Shown piece after piece: positions 51,205 through 60,384 of a stretch of DNA of 64,000 nt (the stretch's first letter is position 1; the number at the start of each line of letters is the position of its first letter). The notes beneath the pieces are model-generated. The model had not been told where the DNA came from. It saw nothing but the letters and a program-made list of their open reading frames with translations, and did no database searches. The stretch comes from Microbacterium oleivorans (GTDB taxonomy: Bacteria; Actinomycetota; Actinomycetes; Actinomycetales; Microbacteriaceae): positions 1 through 64,000 of the forward strand of contig NZ_JAMBOV010000002.1 in NCBI RefSeq assembly GCF_023715745.1, read 5' to 3'. The position numbers and the translations under genes were made by a program.

Positions 51205-52529
51205 GCGAGCATGTCCGCCCACAGCTGGGGGAACTCCGGCATGGTCTTCGCCGTCGTCCCGATGTCGTCCACGACCACGCCGGGCACCCGGAGGCCGATG
51301 ACGGCGCCCGCGGTCGCCATCCGGTGGTCGTGGTGCGCCCGCCACACACCGCCGTGGAGCGGGCGAGGGACGACATGGATGCCGTCCTCCTGCTCCTCGG
51401 CCTCGCCGCCGAGAGCCCGGAGGTTGTCCACCAGGGCTGCGATCCGGTCGGTCTCGTGCCCCCGGATGTGCCCGATGCCGTGGAACGTCGTGGGGGCGTC
51501 GGCGAACGCCGCCAGTGCGAATAGGGTGGGCGTGAGCTCGCTCGCTGCGGACAGGTCGAGGTCCACACCCGAGAGGCGATCGCCGGCGGTCACCGTGAGC
51601 GCCCCCGCGCGCCGGGAGACGTGCGCCCCCATGACTGCGAGGATGTCGGCGAGCAGTGCACCAGGCTGCGTCGAATGCGCGGGCCACCCGGGGACGGTCA
51701 CCGAGCCGCCCGTCAGGATGGCGGCGGCCAGGAACGGCGCGGCGTTGGAGAGGTCCGGCTCGATGGCGATGTCCTTGCCGCGGACAGGACCTGCCGGGAC
51801 GAGCCACTCGTTGGGGGTCGGGTGCTCGACGTGCACTCCGCGGCGGGCGAGGGCCTCGACGGTCATCTCGATGTGGGGGAGGCTCGGAAGGCGCTCGCCG
51901 TCATGGATGAGCCGGAGCCCCACGTCGAAGCGTGCCGCCGCAAGGAGGAGCCCCGACACGAACTGGCTGGACTGACTGGCGTCGATCGTGACCTCGCCCC
52001 CGCGGAGGTGTCCGTGTCCTCGCACATCGAAAGGGAGCGCCCAACTGCCGGCATCGTCGATGTCGGCGCCGATCTCCCGCAGCGCGTGGATCATCGCGCC
52101 CATGGGCCGGTGCATCGCCGTCGGATGCGCCGTGACGTGCACATCGCCGACCGCGAGCCCCGCGATCGGAGAGATGAACCGCATCACGGTCCCGGCCTGT
52201 CCGCAGTCGATCGTGGTGTCGCCGGAGAAGCTCGCCGGCGGTATCACCTCGAGGTCCGGGCCGAACGGCGAGTCCCCGGCGATGGGGTCGATCGTGACAC
52301 CGAGGGCACGGAGGGCGTCGATCATACGGGCGGAGTCGTCCGAGTGCAGCGCACCGCTGAGCAGGCTCGGTCCGTCGGCGATCGCGGCGAGCACGAGCTC
52401 GCGGTTCGTGAGCGACTTGGATCCGGGCACCGTCACGCGCGCCTGGACCGGCTCGACGGAGGTCGGTGCCGGCCAGCCCGCTGCGTACGCACCGTCGGCG
52501 GGGGAAGGGGGAGGGGGCGCGTCGCTCAT
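51201..52529 (-). CDS. aroA: 3-phosphoshikimate 1-carboxyvinyltransferase (EPSP synthase)
   Basis: This is the sixth step of the shikimate pathway to aromatic amino acids. The 442 residues show P-G-S-K-S-L-T-N-R near residue 33, the G-Q-A-G-T-V-M-R-F loop (a variant of G-N-A-G-T-A-x-R), [11 protein letters not shown], the catalytic E-P-D-L-S-N-A and R-G-H-E-T-D-R-I. The last motifs match class I enzymes. ATG 52529 has a leaderless TAGGCT seven bases upstream. The gene is divergent from sigH, and the SigH-type promoter lies in the shared 110-nt region. Confidence 0.95.
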   Translation of the reverse strand: MSDAPPPPSPADGAYAAGWPAPTSVEPVQARVTVPGSKSLTNRELVLAAIADGPSLLSGALHSDDSARMIDALRALGVTIDPIAGDSPFGPDLEVIPPASFSGDTTIDCGQAGTVMRFISPIAGLAVGDVHVTAHPTAMHRPMGAMIHALREIGADIDDAGSWALPFDVRGHGHLRGGEVTIDASQSSQFVSGLLLAAARFDVGLRLIHDGERLPSLPHIEMTVEALARRGVHVEHPTPNEWLVPAGPVRGKDIAIEPDLSNAAPFLAAAILTGGSVTVPGWPAHSTQPGALLADILAVMGAHVSRRAGALTVTAGDRLSGVDLDLSAASELTPTLFALAAFADAPTTFHGIGHIRGHETDRIAALVDNLRALGGEAEEQEDGIHVVPRPLHGGVWRAHHDHRMATAGAVIGLRVPGVVVDDIGTTAKTMPEFPQLWADMLA

Positions 52530-52542
52530 CGCTCCCAGCCTA
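52530..52542 (-). promoter_or_regulatory. Leaderless promoter -10 of aroA
   Basis: On the minus strand TAGGCT (52542 to 52537) and a 7-nt spacer precede ATG 52529. Confidence 0.65.
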
Positions 52543-52572
52543 CTGAACGGGGTGACGTCATCCGAGAAACGG

Positions 52573-52598
52573 GGAATAGGTGCGGCCCGGTCCCGGTT
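52573..52598 (+). promoter_or_regulatory. SigH/SigR-type autoregulatory promoter
   Basis: GGAAT (52573-52577), exactly 18 bases, then GTT (52596-52598). This is the consensus known for Streptomyces SigR and mycobacterial SigH targets. The transcript would start near 52605 and include the upstream ATG at 52642. Confidence 0.82.
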
Positions 52599-52641
52599 GG
52601 CCCCATTGTCGACACCGTGCACGCCAGGGGAGAGGAGCGCG

Positions 52642-52701
52642 ATGATCGCCACGACTGACGCGCCCATGCTCGCAGAATGGGCGGACGTAGACTGGCCTGT
52701 G
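52642..52701 (+). CDS. In-frame N-terminal extension of sigH (alternative start)
   Basis: ATG 52642, preceded by AGAGGAG, opens a 20-codon extension in frame with sigH and without stops. The extension would be [14 protein letters not shown] from the upstream GGAAT-type promoter, since the inner -10 box starts transcription later. It parallels the unstable long form SigR' of Streptomyces. Prediction from sequence only. Confidence 0.55.
52688..52701 (+). promoter_or_regulatory. Constitutive-type -10 box just before the short sigH start
   Basis: TAGACT at 52688-52693 ends five bases before GTG 52699 and eight before ATG 52702. It would make a near-leaderless transcript for the short SigH form. 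Confidence 0.55.
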
Positions 52702-53295
52702 ATGAACGAGCAGGCGGTCGACGACCCGCGAACCCAGTTCGAGGAGCAGGCGCTCCCCTTCATGGACCAGCTGTACGCTGCGGCCATGCGGATGACCCGC
52801 AATCCCGCCGACGCGTCGGACCTCGTCCAGGAGACCTTCGTCAAGGCGTTCGCGGCATGGGCGTCGTTCACGCAGGGCACGAATCTGAAGGCGTGGCTGT
52901 ACCGCATCCTCACGAACACGTACATCAACACCTATCGCAAGAAGCAGCGAGAGCCCTACCAGGGAACGATCGACGACCTGGAGGACTGGCAGCTCGGCGG
53001 CGCCGAATCGACCACGGCGTCGTCCGCCCGATCGGCCGAGGCCGAGGCGATCGATCACATGCCGGCATCCGTCGTGAAGGACGCGCTGCAGTCCCTCCCG
53101 GAGGACTTCCGACTTGCCGTCTACCTCGCGGACGTCGAAGGATTCGCGTATCAGGAGATCGCGGACATCATGAAAACCCCCATCGGCACGGTCATGAGCC
53201 GTCTGCACCGTGGCAGACGACAGCTCCGCGACCTGCTGTCCGAGTATGCGAAAGAGCGCGGCATCGAGGTGCCGGCGACGAGGAGTGTGAAATGA
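52702..53295 (+). CDS. sigH: ECF sigma factor SigH/SigR (thiol-oxidative stress)
   Basis: This 197-residue sigma factor has region 2 ([17 protein letters not shown] then [14 protein letters not shown]) and region 4 ([30 protein letters not shown]). It matches the SigH/SigR group, which with its zinc anti-sigma factor controls thioredoxin, mycothiol and protease genes under disulfide stress. GTG 52699 and the upstream ATG 52642 are alternative starts. The stop overlaps the anti-sigma gene by ATGA. Confidence 0.95.
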   Translation: MNEQAVDDPRTQFEEQALPFMDQLYAAAMRMTRNPADASDLVQETFVKAFAAWASFTQGTNLKAWLYRILTNTYINTYRKKQREPYQGTIDDLEDWQLGGAESTTASSARSAEAEAIDHMPASVVKDALQSLPEDFRLAVYLADVEGFAYQEIADIMKTPIGTVMSRLHRGRRQLRDLLSEYAKERGIEVPATRSVK

Positions 53296-53537
53296 CCGAC
53301 TGCGGTTGCGACAAGGCCCGTCAGGATCTCGAGGAGTACCTGCGCAACGAGATCTGCCACACGCGCCATTCGGACATCACCGAGCATCTGGAGAACTGCG
53401 CGGCGTGCCGCGACGAGGCGCTCGTGGCGACCACGCTGACGGCGGTCGTCGCGCGGGCGTGCAAGGAGGCGGCTCCGGAGGACCTGCGCGATCAGGTGCT
53501 CACGCGTCTGCGTGCGGAGCAGGCGACCCACCACTGA
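53292..53537 (+). CDS. rshA: Zinc-containing anti-sigma factor RshA/RsrA (mycothiol system)
   Basis: This 81-residue ZAS-family protein has the core H32-x3-C36-x2-C39 and an upstream Cys6 that aligns with the redox Cys11 of RsrA; extra cysteines are C4, C22 and C57. Reduced, it holds SigH inactive; disulfide stress expels zinc and releases it. ATG 53292 overlaps the sigH stop, ensuring matched amounts. The name 'mycothiol system anti-sigma-R factor' fits. A very strong hairpin follows. Confidence 0.93.
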   Translation: MTDCGCDKARQDLEEYLRNEICHTRHSDITEHLENCAACRDEALVATTLTAVVARACKEAAPEDLRDQVLTRLRAEQATHH

Positions 53538-53551
53538 CCCGCGGTCAGACC

Positions 53552-53593
53552 TGTACGCGAAAGGCCCCGCCGGAGCGGGGCCTTTCGCGTACA
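53552..53593. terminator. Strong bidirectional terminator between rshA and kgd
   Basis: A perfect 19-bp stem (53552-53570 with 53575-53593) encloses the tetraloop CGGA. It serves both convergent genes and has no T tract. Confidence 0.88.
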
Positions 53594-53601
53594 CGTCGGA
53601 C

Positions 53602-56600
53602 TCAGACGCTCAGTGCCTTCTCCATGATCGCGGCGTGCTCGCGGGCGTGGACCTTCGGTGATCCGGTCGCCGTGGACGCGGCCGAGGCGCGCGAGATCCG
53701 CTTGATGGTGCGGCCATGGAGGTGCTTGACGACCTCGAGCGCGATGAACGGCCACGCGCCCTGGTTCTCGGGCTCCTCCTGGACCCAGAACAGCTCCGCG
53801 TTCGGGTAGCTGTCGAGCACCGCGTTGAGCTGGTCGATCGGCGCCGGGTAGTACTGCTCGAGGCGGACGAGCGCGACCTTCTCGTTCGGGTTCTTCTCGA
53901 GTTCGGCGGCGAGGTCCCAGTGGATCTTGCCTGCGTGGAGCAGGACGCGGGTCACGGCGTTGCGGTCGAGGTTCCGACCGTCGTCGATGACCGGCTCGAA
54001 CCGACCGTCGAGGAAGTCCTCGACGGTGCTCGTCGCGTTCCGCAGTCGCAGCATGGCCTTCGGGGTGAAGACGACGAGCGGCCGACGCGGCCGGGCGTAG
54101 GCCTGGCGCCGCAGCAGGTGGAAGTAGGACGCCGGCGTCGACGGGCGCGCGACGGTCATGTTGTCCTGCGCGCACATCTGCAGGTACCGCTCGATGCGAG
54201 CCGACGAGTGATCGGGTCCCTGACCCTCGTACCCGTGGGGGAGCAGCAGTACGACACTCGACTGCTGACCCCACTTCTGCTCGGCCGAGGAGATGAACTC
54301 GTCGATCACCGACTGCGCTCCGTTGGCGAAGTCGCCGAACTGGGCCTCCCACAGCGTGAGGGTGTCGGCTCGCTCGACCGAGTAGCCGTACTCGAACGCC
54401 ATCGCCGCGTACTCGCTCAGGAGCGAGTCGTAGACATAGAACCGGCCCTGGTTGTCGCCGAGGTTCGCCAGGGGCAGCCATTCCTGACCGTTCGCACGGT
54501 CGTGCATGACGGCGTGGCGCGTGACGAACGTGCCGCGCCGGACGTCCTGTCCGGCCAGTCGCACGTTCGAGCCCTCGACGAGGAGCGAGCCGAACGCGAG
54601 CAGCTCGCCGAAGCCCCAGTCGATCTTGCCGTTGCGGCTCATGTCGTGCCGCTTCTCCAGCAGCTGCTGCAGCTTGGTGTGGACCGTGAAGCCCTCGGGC
54701 TTGTTGAGGAACGCGTCCCCGATGCGCTCGATGACATCGCGGGCGACACCGGTGCTCTCAGGCTCACCCATCGCGGTCTCCGCGGGTTCGTCGGAGGCGA
54801 CGACCGGCGAGGTGCCGGTCTGGGCGGCGTGGGTCTCCGCGAAGGCGATCTCGAGGCGGTTCTGGAAGTCCTGCTTGGCCTTCTCGTACTCCTCCTCGGT
54901 GATGTCGCCTCGGCCGACGAGCGCCTCCGTGTAGAGCTTGCGAACCGACCGCTTCGCCTCGATGAGGTTCGTCATCAGGGGCTGCGTCATCGAGGGGTCG
55001 TCTCCCTCGTTGTGCCCGCGGCGGCGGTAGCAGACGAGGTCGATCACGACGTCGCGGTTGAACTCCTGCCGGTAGCGGAAGGCGAGCTCCGCGACATGGA
55101 CGACGGCCTCGGGGTCGTCGCCGTTCACATGGAAGATCGGCGCCTGGATGGTCTTGGCGACATCCGTCGCGTAGATCGAGGTGCGGGCGTCGAGGGGCAG
55201 GGTCGTGAAGCCGACCTGGTTGTTGACCACGACGTGGACCGTGCCGCCGGTGCGGTAGCCACGCAGACGCGACATCTGCAGCGTCTCCATCACGACACCC
55301 TGGCCGGCGAAGGCCGCGTCACCATGGACGAGGATCGGCAGCCAGGAGAAGGATCCGATGGGGAGGCGGTCCTGCTTGGCGCGGACGATTCCCTCGAGGA
55401 CTCCGTCGACGGTCTCGAGGTGCGAGGGGTTCGCGGCGAGGTAGACGGGGAGCTCCTCGCCGCCGTCGGCGACGAACGTGCCTTGCGTGCCCAGGTGATA
55501 CTTGACGTCGCCCGAACCGCTCTTCGAGCCCACGGCGACAGAGCCCTCGAACTCGCGGAAGATCTGGCTGTAGGTCTTGCCGGCGACGTTCGTGAGGACG
55601 TTCAGGCGACCGCGGTGCGCCATGGCGATCGCGGCGCCGTCGAGGCCCTCGGCGGCGGCACCCTGCAGGATCTGGTCGAGGAGCGGAACGAGGGATTCGC
55701 CGCCCTCCAGGCTGAACCGCTTCTGACCGACGAACTTCGTCTGCAGGAACGTCTCGAACGCCTCGGCCTCGTTCAGCTTGCCGAGAACGCGCAGCTGTTC
55801 GTCGTGTCCGGGCTTCTGGTACTTGACCTCGAGATTGTCCTGGAACCATTTGCGCTGGGTCGGGTCCTGGATGTGCATGTACTCGACACCGAGGGTGCGG
55901 CAGTAGGAGTCGCGCAGGATGCCGAGGATGTCGCGCAGCTTCATCGTGCGCTTGCCGCCGAAGCCGTTCGTGACGAACTCGCGGTCGAGGTCCCAGAAGG
56001 TGAGGCCGTGATTCTCGATCTCGAGGTCGGGGTGCGTGCGCTGCACGTACTCGAGGGGATCGATGTCGGCCATCATGTGGCCGCGGACGCGGTAGGAGTT
56101 GATCAGCTCCTGCACCCGCGCCGTCTTGTCGACGCGCTCGGCGATGTCGACCTTGATGTCGCTCGACCAGCGGATGGGGGAGTACGGGATGCGGAGGGCC
56201 GCGAAGATGTCGTCGTAGAAACCCTCCTGACCGATCAGGAGCTGGTGCACGATCTTCAGGAACTCACCCGAGCCCGCACCCTGGATCACGCGGTGGTCGT
56301 ACGTGCTCGTGAGCGTGATCGTCTTACCGATGCCGAGCTCGCCGAGCGTCTTCTCACTGGCGCCCTGGAACTCGGCGGGGTAGTCGAGGGCGCCGGCGCC
56401 GATGATGCAGCCCTGCCCCTTCATCAGGCGGGGGACGGAGTGCACCGTGCCGATGCCGCCCGGGTTGGTCAGCGAGACCGTGGTCCCCTGGAAGTCCGCT
56501 GCGGTCAGCTTGTTCTTGCGGGCGCGCTGAACGAGGTCCTCGTAGGCGGTGAGGTACTCGCCGAAGGTCAGCGTCTCGGCCTGCTTGATGCTGGGGACCA

Positions 56601-57321
56601 TCAGGGCGCGGGTGCCGTCGGGCTTGGGGAGGTCGATCGCGATGCCGAGGTTGATGTGCGCGGGCGCGACGACCGAGGGCTTGCCGTCGACCTCGGCGTA
56701 GTACACGTTCTGCGTCGGGAAGGCCTTCAGAGCCTGGATGAGGGCCCATCCGATGATGTGGGTGAAGCTCACCTTGCCCCCGCGCGTGCGGGACATGTGG
56801 TTGTTGATGACGATGCGGTTGTCGATCATCAGCTTGGCCGGGATCGTCCGGACGCTCGTCGCGGTCGGGACGGTCAGCGACTCGTCCATGTTGGCGGCGA
56901 GGGTCTTGGGCAGACCGCGCAGCGGGGTGACGGTGTCCTCGAGGACGGCCTTGTCGCCGGCGGGTGCCGCCTTCGGTGCTTCGGCCGGGATCGGCTGAGG
57001 CGCCGCAGGGCGCGCGGTCGTGCGGGCCACGGGCTGGGCGCCGGTCGCCGCGGCGCGGGACTCGGCTGCCGCGGGAGCAGATGCGGCGGGAGCAGGTGCG
57101 GCGGGAGCCGGTGGTGCAGATGCAGCGGAAGCCGGTGCGGCCTCCGCCGTCGGGGCGCCGGAGGAGCCCTCGGGCGTGTACGCCTCGAGGATCGGCCACC
57201 ACTCCTTGTCCACTGAGTTCTTGTCGCGGGTGTACTGCTCGTACAGCTCTGCGACGAGCCACTCATTGGCTCCGAACTCCCCGTCGCTCGTAGTTCCCAC
57301 GCCGGTCACCTGACTGGACAC
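53602..57321 (-). CDS. kgd: Multifunctional 2-oxoglutarate decarboxylase/dehydrogenase E1 with succinyltransferase domain (Kgd/OdhA)
   Basis: This 1239-residue actinobacterial enzyme of the TCA cycle fuses a short N-terminal segment (E-W-L-V-A-E-L-Y-E-Q-Y), an Ala/Pro-rich linker (about 50-120), an E2-like acyltransferase domain (about 130-380; D-H-R-V-I-Q-G) and the thiamine-diphosphate E1o domains (about 400-1239; G-D-A-A-F-A-G-Q-G-V-V-M-E-T). There is no lipoyl domain; the complex borrows it from another E2. GTG 57321 gives the usual start M-S-S-Q. Upstream is a 148-nt divergent gap with a TACCCT-like box but no strong promoter I can call. Confidence 0.96.
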   Translation of the reverse strand: MSSQVTGVGTTSDGEFGANEWLVAELYEQYTRDKNSVDKEWWPILEAYTPEGSSGAPTAEAAPASAASAPPAPAAPAPAASAPAAAESRAAATGAQPVARTTARPAAPQPIPAEAPKAAPAGDKAVLEDTVTPLRGLPKTLAANMDESLTVPTATSVRTIPAKLMIDNRIVINNHMSRTRGGKVSFTHIIGWALIQALKAFPTQNVYYAEVDGKPSVVAPAHINLGIAIDLPKPDGTRALMVPSIKQAETLTFGEYLTAYEDLVQRARKNKLTAADFQGTTVSLTNPGGIGTVHSVPRLMKGQGCIIGAGALDYPAEFQGASEKTLGELGIGKTITLTSTYDHRVIQGAGSGEFLKIVHQLLIGQEGFYDDIFAALRIPYSPIRWSSDIKVDIAERVDKTARVQELINSYRVRGHMMADIDPLEYVQRTHPDLEIENHGLTFWDLDREFVTNGFGGKRTMKLRDILGILRDSYCRTLGVEYMHIQDPTQRKWFQDNLEVKYQKPGHDEQLRVLGKLNEAEAFETFLQTKFVGQKRFSLEGGESLVPLLDQILQGAAAEGLDGAAIAMAHRGRLNVLTNVAGKTYSQIFREFEGSVAVGSKSGSGDVKYHLGTQGTFVADGGEELPVYLAANPSHLETVDGVLEGIVRAKQDRLPIGSFSWLPILVHGDAAFAGQGVVMETLQMSRLRGYRTGGTVHVVVNNQVGFTTLPLDARTSIYATDVAKTIQAPIFHVNGDDPEAVVHVAELAFRYRQEFNRDVVIDLVCYRRRGHNEGDDPSMTQPLMTNLIEAKRSVRKLYTEALVGRGDITEEEYEKAKQDFQNRLEIAFAETHAAQTGTSPVVASDEPAETAMGEPESTGVARDVIERIGDAFLNKPEGFTVHTKLQQLLEKRHDMSRNGKIDWGFGELLAFGSLLVEGSNVRLAGQDVRRGTFVTRHAVMHDRANGQEWLPLANLGDNQGRFYVYDSLLSEYAAMAFEYGYSVERADTLTLWEAQFGDFANGAQSVIDEFISSAEQKWGQQSSVVLLLPHGYEGQGPDHSSARIERYLQMCAQDNMTVARPSTPASYFHLLRRQAYARPRRPLVVFTPKAMLRLRNATSTVEDFLDGRFEPVIDDGRNLDRNAVTRVLLHAGKIHWDLAAELEKNPNEKVALVRLEQYYPAPIDQLNAVLDSYPNAELFWVQEEPENQGAWPFIALEVVKHLHGRTIKRISRASAASTATGSPKVHAREHAAIMEKALSV

Positions 57322-57457
57322 GGATCCGCCTGCTTTCGTCGTCGACGTTCGAAATGTGCGGTGCCCGCGCGGCCTCGCGCACAGACATCAAGGGTATCCC
57401 AGGTTCTGCCGCGCCCGACCCGCGCAGCCCGACCGGCGCGGGGGGTCGACGGTCGCC

Positions 57458-57469
57458 TAGCGTTGGGGT
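57458..57469 (+). promoter_or_regulatory. Leaderless promoter -10 of guaB1
   Basis: TAGCGT at 57458-57463 and a 6-nt spacer precede ATG 57470. Confidence 0.6.
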
Positions 57470-58942
57470 ATGCACTTCTCCGGTGAGCGACCCGCAGGCG
57501 ATCTGACGTACTCCGACGTGTTCCTCGTGCCCCGACGGTCGGACGTGACCAGCCGCCTCGACGTCGACCTGTCGCCGGGGGATGGGACGACCGCCACCAT
57601 CCCCATCGTGGCCTCCAACATGAACTCCGTCACGGGGCCGCGGATGGCGGCGACGCTCGCCCGTCGCGGTGGTCTGGCGGTGCTGCCCCAGGACATGCCT
57701 CTGCAGGAAGTGGATGCCGGCATCCGCTGGGTGAAGGACCAGCCTGTGCGCTGGGACACTCCGCTCGTCCTGACGCCCGACGCGCTGGTCGCAGAGGCCG
57801 CCGCTCTCCTGCCACCGGCCGCAGGACACGGGATCGTGGTCGCCACGCCGTCGCAGCACGGCACGAGCGGACCGCAGGTGCACGTCGACGACATCCTCGG
57901 CATCGTGCCGGCCGAACGCCTCGGCACCGCCCTGCCCGACGCGCGGCTCGGAGATCTCGTGCGCGGACGTGCGGCATCCATCGACGCGGACGACGTGGAC
58001 TCCGCCCGCGCGGCGTTCGACCTTCTGGTCGCGGCGGATGCCGACATCGTCACCGTCCTGCAGCACGGCCATCTCGTCGGCACGCTCTCACAGCGCACGG
58101 CGTTGCGCTCCTCCCTCTACCGCCCCGCCGTCGACGCCGACGGACGGCTCATCGTCGCTGCGGCGGTGGGCATCAACGGCGACGTCGCCGCGAAGGCGCG
58201 GGCTCTCGCGGCGGCGGGTGTCGACGCGCTCGTCGTCGACACCGCGCACGGGCATCAGGAGAGCATGATCCGCGCGCTGCGCGCCGTGCAGGCGGAGGGT
58301 CTCGATCTGCCCATCGTCGCCGGCAACGTCGTCACCGCCGAGGGCGTGCGTGATCTCGTCGAGGCGGGGGCGACCATCCTCAAAGTCGGCGTGGGCCCGG
58401 GCGCCATGTGCACGACGCGCATGATGACCGCCGTCGGCCGCCCGCAGTTCTCCGCGGTGCTGGAGACCGCCGAGGCCGCCGCCGCCGCAGGCGCGCACGT
58501 GTGGGCCGACGGCGGCGTCCGCTACCCGCGGGATGTCGCGCTCGCCCTGGCGGCGGGTGCGGCATCCGTCATGATCGGCTCGTGGTTCGCGGGCACGATC
58601 GAGGCGCCCGGCGATCTGCGGGTCGATGCGGAGGGGCGCGTCTTCAAGGAATCTTGGGGCATGGCGTCGACGAAGGCGGTCCAGGGGCGGTTCGGCCGGC
58701 TCGACCCCTTCGAGCGTGCACGCAAGGAGCTGTTCGCGGAGGGCATCTCGTCCTCGCGCATCTACCTCGACCCCCTGCGCCCGAGCGTGGAGGACCTGCT
58801 CGACATGATCACGTCGGGCGTCCGCTCCTCGTTCACGTACGCGGGAGCCGCGACGGTCGCGGACTTCCACGAGCGTGCCACCGTGGGCTTCCAGTCGGCC
58901 GCCGGGTACGAGGAGGGCAAGGCCTTGCCCGTCAGCTGGTGA
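57470..58942 (+). CDS. guaB1: GuaB1-family IMP dehydrogenase-related protein (probable GMP reductase)
   Basis: This 490-residue protein has the IMPDH/GMPR barrel: L-T-Y-S-D-V-F-L-V-P near the N terminus, a Bateman-like insert (about 95-210), D-T-A-H-G-H, and the catalytic loop G-V-G-P-G-A-M-C-T-T-R-M-M with its Cys. It then has a C-terminal region with A-D-G-G-V-R-Y and E-G-I-S-S-S-R-I-Y. The GuaB1 group of actinobacteria has, to my knowledge, GMP reductase rather than IMP dehydrogenase activity, serving purine recycling. It has its own leaderless promoter and is divergent from kgd. Confidence 0.88.
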   Translation: MHFSGERPAGDLTYSDVFLVPRRSDVTSRLDVDLSPGDGTTATIPIVASNMNSVTGPRMAATLARRGGLAVLPQDMPLQEVDAGIRWVKDQPVRWDTPLVLTPDALVAEAAALLPPAAGHGIVVATPSQHGTSGPQVHVDDILGIVPAERLGTALPDARLGDLVRGRAASIDADDVDSARAAFDLLVAADADIVTVLQHGHLVGTLSQRTALRSSLYRPAVDADGRLIVAAAVGINGDVAAKARALAAAGVDALVVDTAHGHQESMIRALRAVQAEGLDLPIVAGNVVTAEGVRDLVEAGATILKVGVGPGAMCTTRMMTAVGRPQFSAVLETAEAAAAAGAHVWADGGVRYPRDVALALAAGAASVMIGSWFAGTIEAPGDLRVDAEGRVFKESWGMASTKAVQGRFGRLDPFERARKELFAEGISSSRIYLDPLRPSVEDLLDMITSGVRSSFTYAGAATVADFHERATVGFQSAAGYEEGKALPVSW

Positions 58943-58971
58943 CTCCACCGCCCGCCGTGACGGGTGTGCCG

Positions 58972-58977
58972 TAGAAT
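58972..58977 (+). promoter_or_regulatory. -10 box of the CNNM leader-ORF transcript
   Basis: TAGAAT ends ten bases before the leader ATG 58988, so the mRNA would begin only about 3-4 nt ahead of that ATG. Confidence 0.6.
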
Positions 58978-58987
58978 CATCCGCACA

Positions 58988-59056
58988 ATGGACGACCCTC
59001 CCAGTAGACCCTCGCCCCACCGACCCTGCTCCCCGATGATCGGGGGTGACGTGTGA
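58988..59056 (+). CDS. Leader peptide ORF (Asp/Pro-rich) ahead of the CNNM pair
   Basis: A 22-codon ORF begins M-D-D-P-P-S-R-P-S-P-H-R-P and contains six prolines. Its TGA (59054-59056) overlaps the next gene's start, as TGATG with ATG 59056 or GTGA with GTG 59053. It lies directly after a -10 box, so ribosomes must translate it first. The acidic-then-proline opening resembles the MgtL leader (M-E-P-D-P), at which ribosomes destabilise in low magnesium. Regulation of this kind is inferred from composition and position. Confidence 0.6.
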   Translation: MDDPPSRPSPHRPCSPMIGGDV

Positions 59057-60384
59057 TGGACTACGTCATGTTGGGCGTGGGGCTGCTCCTGACCGTGGGA
59101 ACCGGTCTGTTCGTCGCGAGCGAGTTCGCCCTGGTGAACCTCGACCGAGCCGACCTCGAGTCCCGCCGTGCCGCGGGCGAGAGTCGGCTGTCGCTGACGA
59201 TCAACGCTCTCCGGATCACGTCGACGCACCTGTCGAGCGCTCAGCTCGGCATCACGCTGACGACTCTGCTCACCGGTTACACGATGGAACCGGCGCTGTC
59301 GAACCTCCTGAGCCCGGTCCTCGCACTCTGGGGTGTGCCGGAAGCGGCATCCCGCCCCATCGCGACCGTCGTGGCGATCACCGTCGCGACGATCTTCTCG
59401 ATGATCATTGGCGAGCTCGTCCCGAAGAACTTCGCGCTGGCCGTCCCGCGTCAGACCGCCAAGCTCGTGATGGGCTTCCAAACGGTCTTCACGACCGTCT
59501 TCCGACCCGCCATCTCGCTGCTCAATGGCAGCGCGAACGCCGTGCTGCGGGCGATGGGGGTCGAGCCCAAGGAAGAGCTGTCGGGCGCGCGCACGGCCGA
59601 GGAGCTCTCGAGCCTCGTGCGCCGCTCCGCGAGCGCCGGCGTCCTCGAGGAGGACACCGCCTCGCTGCTGGATCGCACGCTGACGTTCTCGCGTCTCACG
59701 ACCGCTGACGTCATGACCCCGCGCCCGAGCGTCCACGCCGTCGCCGCCGACGACAGCGTCGAAGAGGTGGTCCAGCTCGCCCGACGCACCGGCCACAGCC
59801 GGTTCCCCGTCTACGGCGAGTCGATGGACGACATCACGGGCATCGTCCACCTCAAGCAGGCGGTGTCGGTGCCGCGCGAGCGTCGCGCGGACGTCCCGGC
59901 TGCGGCGATCGCCGAGGAGCCGCTCCGTGTTCCGGAGGCCGTCCACCTCGACGGGCTGATGTCGGAGCTGCGTTCGCGCGGCTACCAGATGGCGATCGTC
60001 GTCGACGAGTACGGCGGGACGGCCGGCGTCGTCACGCTCGAGGATCTCGTCGAGGAGATCGTGGGCGAGGTGCTCGACGAGCACGACCGCAGCCGCGCCG
60101 GCGTCGTCCGCGCGAAGGGCTCGATCATCTTCCCCGGCGACCTCCGTCCCGACGAGGTGCTCGACCGCACCGGCATCCGTGTCCCGGAGGGCGACGTCTA
60201 CGACACGGTCGGCGGGTTCATCATGGCCACGCTCGAGCGCATCCCCGCGGTCGGGGACGAGATCACCTTGGAGGACGGGACCATCACCGTGCAGCGGATG
60301 GACGGCCGTCGTGTCGACCGCGTCAAGTTCGTCCCCGCGCCCGTGCCGGTCGGCGCCGAGACCGAAGGGGGTGGTCGTCGATGA
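59056..60384 (+). CDS. CNNM/CorC-family membrane protein, first of pair
   Basis: This 442-residue protein has an N-terminal DUF21 membrane domain (about 1-150, four hydrophobic segments; [19 protein letters not shown] and G-E-L-V-P-K-N are hallmarks). A CBS pair follows (about 215-335; [23 protein letters not shown]), then a CorC_HlyC domain (about 350-425). Members transport or extrude magnesium; older annotation as haemolysin is misleading. GTG 59053 is an alternative start one codon earlier. Both starts overlap the stop of a leader ORF. The stop overlaps the second CNNM gene. Confidence 0.92.
   Translation: MDYVMLGVGLLLTVGTGLFVASEFALVNLDRADLESRRAAGESRLSLTINALRITSTHLSSAQLGITLTTLLTGYTMEPALSNLLSPVLALWGVPEAASRPIATVVAITVATIFSMIIGELVPKNFALAVPRQTAKLVMGFQTVFTTVFRPAISLLNGSANAVLRAMGVEPKEELSGARTAEELSSLVRRSASAGVLEEDTASLLDRTLTFSRLTTADVMTPRPSVHAVAADDSVEEVVQLARRTGHSRFPVYGESMDDITGIVHLKQAVSVPRERRADVPAAAIAEEPLRVPEAVHLDGLMSELRSRGYQMAIVVDEYGGTAGVVTLEDLVEEIVGEVLDEHDRSRAGVVRAKGSIIFPGDLRPDEVLDRTGIRVPEGDVYDTVGGFIMATLERIPAVGDEITLEDGTITVQRMDGRRVDRVKFVPAPVPVGAETEGGGRR

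Noticed and set aside
53716..57216. A 1166-codon open frame on the strand opposite kgd
   Set aside because: It lies wholly inside a clear kgd coding region and has no family motifs. At high GC, antisense frames stay open because of third-position bias.
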